Below, one piece after another: positions 59,954 to 64,000 of a stretch of DNA of 64,000 nt. Every line of letters starts with the position of its first letter. The stretch's first letter is position 1. The notes under the pieces are model-generated. The model was not told the DNA's origin and searched no databases. It was given only the letters and a program-made list of their open reading frames with translations. The DNA is from Maribacter caenipelagi (lineage in GTDB: Bacteria; Bacteroidota; Bacteroidia; Flavobacteriales; Flavobacteriaceae), in assembly GCF_004364175.1 (NCBI RefSeq), contig NZ_SNZW01000016.1:1-64000 (forward strand), read 5' to 3'. A program made the translations under genes and the position numbers.

Positions 59954-60372
59954 TATGGGGTTATATTTATAGGTTCAAATCTGTTATATTCGTAGGTGAG
60001 TCCTTCTTTGTTTTTTACCGAGAAACTTTCTTCTGTTAGTTTTGTCAATACCTCTTCCCAAGTATTCGAATTATTGGTGTAACTCATAAAAATAGAATCG
60101 TTCGATATTCTAATTTGAAAAGGCTCGGCATCATTAGAGGTTTCAAAAGTGCCATTGAATTTTGGGTCTACTTTTTTTCTAAAACCTGATAAAGAATCTA
60201 GCTGTATATAATCTACCGTACTATTAATTGAATACTCTTTTTTTGCTCCGTCTTTAAAGGTAACCTCTTTAATTTCCCAGTAACCATTTAATAGATGTAA
60301 TTGATTCTTATCAACTTTAGAATTACAAGAAGCAAGAATTAAGAAGCAAATAATCAGTAATTTTTTCATCAT
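59953..60372 (-). CDS. Lipocalin-like lipoprotein
   Basis: 139 residues. Lipobox LILASCNSKVD, then GYWEIKEVTFKDGAKKEYSINSTVDYIQLDS, a beta-rich lipocalin-type body seen in many Bacteroidota lipoproteins. Overlaps recF and the DUF721 gene by one base each. Why a lipoprotein sits in a recF/DciA operon is unclear; function unknown. Confidence 0.75.
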   Translation of the reverse strand: MMKKLLIICFLILASCNSKVDKNQLHLLNGYWEIKEVTFKDGAKKEYSINSTVDYIQLDSLSGFRKKVDPKFNGTFETSNDAEPFQIRISNDSIFMSYTNNSNTWEEVLTKLTEESFSVKNKEGLTYEYNRFEPINITP

Positions 60373-61451
60373 TACAATTTAAAGATTTTATACGATTGAT
60401 GAATTTTTTTAACAACACTTTCGGTTCGGTCCGCATGGGTGTCACTAATAAAAATTTGTCCGAAATTTTCATCATTTACCAAAGTTATAATATGAGATAC
60501 ACGATGCTCATCCAGCTTATCAAAAATATCATCTAAAATTAATATCGGCGTAGTACCACTTTGCGATTTCATAAAATGAAACTGTGCGAATTTTAAAGCT
60601 ATCAAAAAAGATTTCTGCTGTCCTTGACTACCAAATTTTTTAATTGGGTGGTCGCTAATTTCAAAGCTAAGGTCATCTTTATGTATACCAACACTGGTAT
60701 ATTGTAATGCACGGTCTTTGTCTAAGTTCTTGTTTAATAGTGTAAGCAAATCATAATCTTTCAACTTACTATCGTAAGAAAGGGAGACATCTTCTGTATT
60801 TCCCGTGATAGATTTATACTGTTCTTGAAAAATAGGAATGAAAGCTTCTAAGAAAGAAGTCCTTTTTTTAAAGATTTTTGTGCCATACGTATTCATCTGC
60901 TCGTTATATACGGCTAAAGTATCTTTGTTAAATGTTCTGTTCGCAGCGAAATACTTTAATAATGCATTTCTTTGAGAAACCACTTTATTGTAATTGATGA
61001 GGTTTTGTAAATAGCTTTTGTCTGATTGAGAAATTACACCGTCAATAAATTTTCTTCGGGTGTCGCTGCCTTCAATAATAAGGTCTCTATCTGCAGGAGA
61101 AATTATTACTAAGGGTAGAAGACCTATGTGGTCGGCAAAGCGGTCATAAGCTTTTCCGTTACGTTTAATAATCTTCTTATTGTTCTTTTTTAAGCTGCAG
61201 ACAATTTTTTCTTCCCTACCTTCTTTTTCAAATGTGCCATCGATTACAAAGAAATCTGATCCGTGACGAATGTTTTGAGATGATACCGGGTTAAAATAAC
61301 TCTTGCCGAATGATAAGTGATAGATAGCGTCGAGAATATTTGTTTTTCCAATTCCGTTATCACCTACAATACAATTAATTTTAGCATCGAAAGTCAGTTC
61401 TTTTGACTCAAAATTTTTGTAATTGATCAATGATAATTGTCTCAGCAGCAT
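60372..61451 (-). CDS. recF: DNA replication/repair protein RecF
   Basis: 359 residues. N-terminal [45 protein letters not shown] gives the Walker A loop (GDNGIGKTN); the ABC signature region is [19 protein letters not shown], and Walker B is [16 protein letters not shown]. It binds single-strand gaps and helps load RecA. The order recF-lipocalin-DUF721 on one strand and TPR-ribH-mutL on the other is typical of flavobacteria. A possible -7 box TATTTTTG lies at 61503-61510. Confidence 0.93.
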   Translation of the reverse strand: MLLRQLSLINYKNFESKELTFDAKINCIVGDNGIGKTNILDAIYHLSFGKSYFNPVSSQNIRHGSDFFVIDGTFEKEGREEKIVCSLKKNNKKIIKRNGKAYDRFADHIGLLPLVIISPADRDLIIEGSDTRRKFIDGVISQSDKSYLQNLINYNKVVSQRNALLKYFAANRTFNKDTLAVYNEQMNTYGTKIFKKRTSFLEAFIPIFQEQYKSITGNTEDVSLSYDSKLKDYDLLTLLNKNLDKDRALQYTSVGIHKDDLSFEISDHPIKKFGSQGQQKSFLIALKFAQFHFMKSQSGTTPILILDDIFDKLDEHRVSHIITLVNDENFGQIFISDTHADRTESVVKKIHQSYKIFKL

Positions 61452-61502
61452 TAATAAAATCGGATTTTAGATTTGGAAGAATGTGTACTCGCTTAAAATA
61501 TC

Positions 61503-61510
61503 CAAAAATA
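61503..61510 (-). promoter_or_regulatory. Putative -7 promoter box for recF
   Basis: Minus strand reads TATTTTTG, 51 bases before the recF ATG. It partly shares the divergent promoter region with the TPR-ribH operon. Confidence 0.4.
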
Positions 61511-61524
61511 ACGAATAAATACAC

Positions 61525-61554
61525 TTTGCGATTTCAATAAAACCATTATTTTTG
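61525..61554 (+). promoter_or_regulatory. Promoter of the TPR-ribH-mutL unit (TTTG-N18-TATTTTTG)
   Basis: TTTG at 61525-61528, 18 bases, then TATTTTTG at 61547-61554. This is the best consensus promoter in the window. The predicted leader before the ATG at 61575 is about 16 bases. Confidence 0.6.
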
Positions 61555-61574
61555 CGCGACCAATAAATTTACAG

Positions 61575-62342
61575 ATGGCAACATATAAGAAAAGAGGATA
61601 TAAACCTGAAACAAAAGCTGAACAGCAAGAATTTGACGAACAGGAAAGCACAACGGCTGAGGTTTTTAGTTCTTTAGATGAAGGAGCTTCTAGATCAGAA
61701 GAGTGGGTTTCTAAGAATCAGAATTTCATTTTAGGTGCCATTGGTGTTATTGCTATCAGTGTTTTGGGCTATTTAGCTTATGACCAATTTGTAGAAAAGC
61801 CGAAAGAGGCTAGTGCAGCAAATGAGATGTACTATCCACAACAATATTTTGACCAAGCTTTGGTTGCGACAAATGCAAAAGATTCATTGTTTACATTGGC
61901 ATTGGAAGGTGCTGAAGGAAAATACGGTTTTTTAGATATCATTGAAGAATATAATGGTACTAAAGCTGCTAACCTTGCAAATTACGGTGCAGGTATGTCA
62001 TATTTGAATATGAACAACTACCAAGAGGCTATTACGTATTTAGAAGATTTTAGCTCTGACGATGCTGTTTTAGGTGCTTTGGCAAAAGGTGGTTTGGGTG
62101 ATGCTTTTATGCAATTAGACCAAGCTTCAGATGCTTTAGGTTATTATGAGGCAGCTGTAAAACATAGTGGTAACGACTATACTGCTCCTAAGTTTTTATA
62201 TAAAGCTGGTATTACTGCTTTAGAAATGGGAGATAAGGATAAGGCTTTAGGCTTTTTTCAAAAAATAAAAGACGAGTTTCCAAAATCAGAAAATGCCAAT
62301 TCTATAGATGCTTTTATAGGTATGGCTAAAAGTGGTGAGTAA
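61575..62342 (+). CDS. TPR protein with N-terminal membrane anchor
   Basis: 255 residues. A charged N terminus (about 1-45) is followed by one membrane helix (NFILGAIGVIAISVLGYLAY) and then TPR repeats: NLANYGAGMSYLNMNNYQEAITYLEDF, AKGGLGDAFMQLDQASDALGYYEAA and FLYKAGITALEMGDKDKALGFFQKI. It is likely a membrane-tethered scaffold in the periplasm, similar in plan to E. coli YfgM. Overlaps ribH by one base (TAATG). Function unknown. Confidence 0.82.
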   Translation: MATYKKRGYKPETKAEQQEFDEQESTTAEVFSSLDEGASRSEEWVSKNQNFILGAIGVIAISVLGYLAYDQFVEKPKEASAANEMYYPQQYFDQALVATNAKDSLFTLALEGAEGKYGFLDIIEEYNGTKAANLANYGAGMSYLNMNNYQEAITYLEDFSSDDAVLGALAKGGLGDAFMQLDQASDALGYYEAAVKHSGNDYTAPKFLYKAGITALEMGDKDKALGFFQKIKDEFPKSENANSIDAFIGMAKSGE

Positions 62343-62824
62343 TGGCTACAGTAAATAAAAATTTATCGTCTTACGATAAGGCAACAATCCCAAACGCGAA
62401 CGGACTTCGGTTTGGGATTGTTGTTTCAGAATGGAATTCAGAAATAACGGAAGGATTGTTTTCTGGTGCTTTTAATGCATTAATTGATTGCGGAGCTCAA
62501 GAATCTGATATTATCCGTTGGAATGTTCCGGGTAGTTTTGAACTTACATTTGGTTCAAAGAAAATGATCAATATGCATAAGGTTGATGCCGTAATTGCTA
62601 TTGGTAGCGTTATACAAGGGGAGACCAAGCATTTCGATTTTGTATGTGATGCTACTGCCCAAGGTATAAAAGACTTGAATATTACAACCAATGTGCCTGT
62701 TATATTTTGTGTACTTACAGATAATAACATGCAGCAAGCCATTGAACGTAGTGGTGGTAAGCACGGTAATAAAGGTACTGAAGCAGCTATTGCTGCTATT
62801 AAAATGGCAGTTTTAGGTAATTAG
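62342..62824 (+). CDS. ribH: 6,7-dimethyl-8-ribityllumazine synthase
   Basis: 160 residues. Lumazine synthase condenses the uracil amine with dihydroxybutanone phosphate in riboflavin synthesis. Motifs: RFGIVVSEWNSEITEGLFSGAF, VPGSFELTFGSKKMI, VIAIGSVIQGETKHFDFVCDA and VPVIFCVLTDNNMQQAIERSGGKHGNKGTEAAIAAIKMA. It is the second gene of the unit, with no flavin riboswitch visible upstream. Confidence 0.93.
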   Translation: MATVNKNLSSYDKATIPNANGLRFGIVVSEWNSEITEGLFSGAFNALIDCGAQESDIIRWNVPGSFELTFGSKKMINMHKVDAVIAIGSVIQGETKHFDFVCDATAQGIKDLNITTNVPVIFCVLTDNNMQQAIERSGGKHGNKGTEAAIAAIKMAVLGN

Positions 62825-62953
62825 TAACCTTTTCAATAATTCTATTTTCTTATAAGTTTTAGAGTGTTAGGTTAGTATCGTAAGATGTTAACAAATTTTG
62901 GCATTGGTAACATGCCCTATTTTTCTATTTTAAGTAACTTTGGTGTTATGGGG

Positions 62954-63247
62954 ATGTTGAACAAAATAACTCGGTTAAGAAAAAATAGGTCATTTGAATA
63001 CAATCCTAGGTATTATGATGGCAAAGGAAAAGGGAATCCGTTTAAAATGGAACCTAAATTCGACCAATTTCGTAGTACGTTAAATACATCTCGAGGATTA
63101 AAAAGAAAAATTAATAGTGCTATAGAAGATTCTAAAAGAAAAGGAGATCGCAACTTAAAGATTAGAATGGTAATTATAATTGCGGTATTGGTTCTTATTT
63201 TTCTTTATATAATTGATTTTGACCTCACAATTTTCTTTACTTCATAA
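62954..63247 (+). CDS. Small membrane-anchored protein between ribH and mutL
   Basis: 97 residues from the Met at 62954 (an in-frame Met at 62885 would add a weak hydrophobic stretch). Positively charged N terminus [26 protein letters not shown] and one C-terminal membrane helix ([22 protein letters not shown]). In related flavobacteria the protein in this place is often labelled 'riboflavin synthase subunit beta'; nothing in this sequence supports that label. Its stop overlaps mutL by one base (TAATG). Confidence 0.68.
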   Translation: MLNKITRLRKNRSFEYNPRYYDGKGKGNPFKMEPKFDQFRSTLNTSRGLKRKINSAIEDSKRKGDRNLKIRMVIIIAVLVLIFLYIIDFDLTIFFTS

Positions 63248-64000
63248 TGGCAGATATTATTAGATTATTACCTGACCATGTAGCAAATCAAATTGCTGCT
63301 GGTGAAGTGGTGCAACGCCCATCTTCTGTGGTAAAAGAATTAATGGAGAATGCCATTGATGCCGGCGCCACCGAAATTCAACTTATTATAAAAGATGGCG
63401 GTAAGACCTTGATTCAGGTCGTTGATAATGGTAAGGGTATGAGCGGCACCGATGCTCGATTGAGTTTTGAACGCCATGCAACATCTAAAATTCAAAAAGC
63501 AGAAGATCTTTTCAATTTAAATACAAAAGGTTTTAGGGGAGAGGCACTAGCTTCTATTGCGGCGATTGCACATGTAGAAATGCTTACCAAAACTGAAGAT
63601 GACGAGATTGGTACGAAAATTAAAATTGAAGGAAGCAAAATAGTAACTCAAGAAGTTGTTGTTGCCCCAAAGGGAACTTCAATGTTAGTAAAGAATCTAT
63701 TTTTTAATATTCCTGCTAGACGTAATTTTTTAAAATCTGATCAAGTTGAATATCGGCATATAGCAGATGAGTTTCATAGAATTTCATTGGCACATCCGCA
63801 GGTGGCATTTAATTTTTATAATAACGGTAGCGATGTATTTCAGTTACCATGTACCGATTTTAGAAAACGTATCGTACATATTTTTGGTAGAAAGACCGAT
63901 GAGAAGCTTGTACCTGTTGAAGAAGAAACGCACGTAGTAAGAATTTCAGGGTATATTCAAAAACCTGAATTTGCTAAAAAGAGTAGGGGAGAACAGTTTT
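63247..64000 (+). CDS. mutL: DNA mismatch repair protein MutL (5' part; runs off the window)
   Basis: About 251 residues of the N-terminal GHKL ATPase region are present and open to the end of the window. Motifs: [37 protein letters not shown] and [15 protein letters not shown], all typical of MutL. It couples mismatch recognition by MutS to strand removal. The ATG overlaps the previous stop (TAATG). Domain end and C-terminal dimerisation domain lie beyond the window. Confidence 0.95.
   Translation, partial: MADIIRLLPDHVANQIAAGEVVQRPSSVVKELMENAIDAGATEIQLIIKDGGKTLIQVVDNGKGMSGTDARLSFERHATSKIQKAEDLFNLNTKGFRGEALASIAAIAHVEMLTKTEDDEIGTKIKIEGSKIVTQEVVVAPKGTSMLVKNLFFNIPARRNFLKSDQVEYRHIADEFHRISLAHPQVAFNFYNNGSDVFQLPCTDFRKRIVHIFGRKTDEKLVPVEEETHVVRISGYIQKPEFAKKSRGEQF

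Noticed and set aside
61555..61574. FMN riboswitch for ribH
   Set aside because: The leader of the TPR-ribH unit is about 16 bases and the ribH start overlaps the TPR gene, so no space for the element.
1..64000. Phage, insertion sequence, integron or genomic island
   Set aside because: No transposase, integrase, att duplication or abrupt composition change was noticed; gene content is typical core genome.

Overview
This window looks like a piece of chromosome from a marine-type member of the Flavobacteriaceae (Bacteroidota). The DNA is AT-rich. Gliding lipoprotein GldI, paired DUF6452/DUF6048 proteins beside RlmD, a flavobacterial-type 6S RNA, SusC-like TonB receptor architecture, many short 'xxxSC' lipoprotein signals and a recurrent TAnnTTTG -7 promoter element all point that way. 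I see no phage, transposase, integrase, CRISPR array or tRNA. The content is essentially core genome. I found no clear new multi-gene system; the most interesting points are regulatory and architectural.

Layout. 1-90: 3' end of a 5S rRNA and its terminator, so an rRNA operon lies just upstream. 0.2-7.5 kb: TrhA/HlyIII, DUF4268, a ZIP transporter, two rRNA methyltransferases (THUMP type and RlmD) and a MscS-related channel. 7.7-12.4 kb: ornithine aminotransferase, a DUF2752/CCC-motif membrane operon, an Smr protein and a cysteine desulfurase. 12.4-17.3 kb: a minus-strand operon M23 peptidase > TonB receptor > small secreted protein. 17.4-19.9 kb: coiled-coil protein, zapA, 6S RNA and RNase Y on the plus strand. 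20-31 kb: minus-strand sensor kinase, DUF349 protein, TPR protein with two DUF368 (PopT-like) transporters and aroE, then OstA-like protein and a class III aminotransferase. 31-39.6 kb: Gfo/Idh oxidoreductase with DUF1080 protein, then RelA/SpoT, Fur and purA, and M48 protease and a TrmH-type methyltransferase. 39.7-47 kb: a DUF6503 lipoprotein and a molybdenum cofactor cluster (moaD, moaE, moaA, moaC, mobA, moeB-rhodanese, tauE, moeA). 47-59.5 kb: paired amidohydrolases, DUF3810, PepD, a GH5 glycosidase, the PPIase/gldI/nrnA operon, PhoD-like phosphatase and ndk. 59.6-64 kb: recF/lipocalin/DUF721 operon diverging from TPR/ribH/small membrane protein/mutL, the last running off the window.

How genes work together. 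The molybdopterin genes form a nearly complete cofactor pathway; MogA/MoaB and the target enzymes are not in the window. The nrnA-gldI-PPIase genes overlap or nearly touch and look like an envelope-folding and gliding operon. zapA, its coiled-coil partner, 6S RNA and RNase Y are co-directional, and the terminator of the 6S RNA sits only about 18 bases before the RNase Y start. A recurring TATTTTTG-like box lies close upstream of at least a dozen genes and fixes several start codons; four of them would give almost leaderless mRNAs. Two low-complexity repeat tracts (between moaE and moaA, and an 81-base heptamer array between ndk and the DUF721 gene) stand out against otherwise compact DNA.
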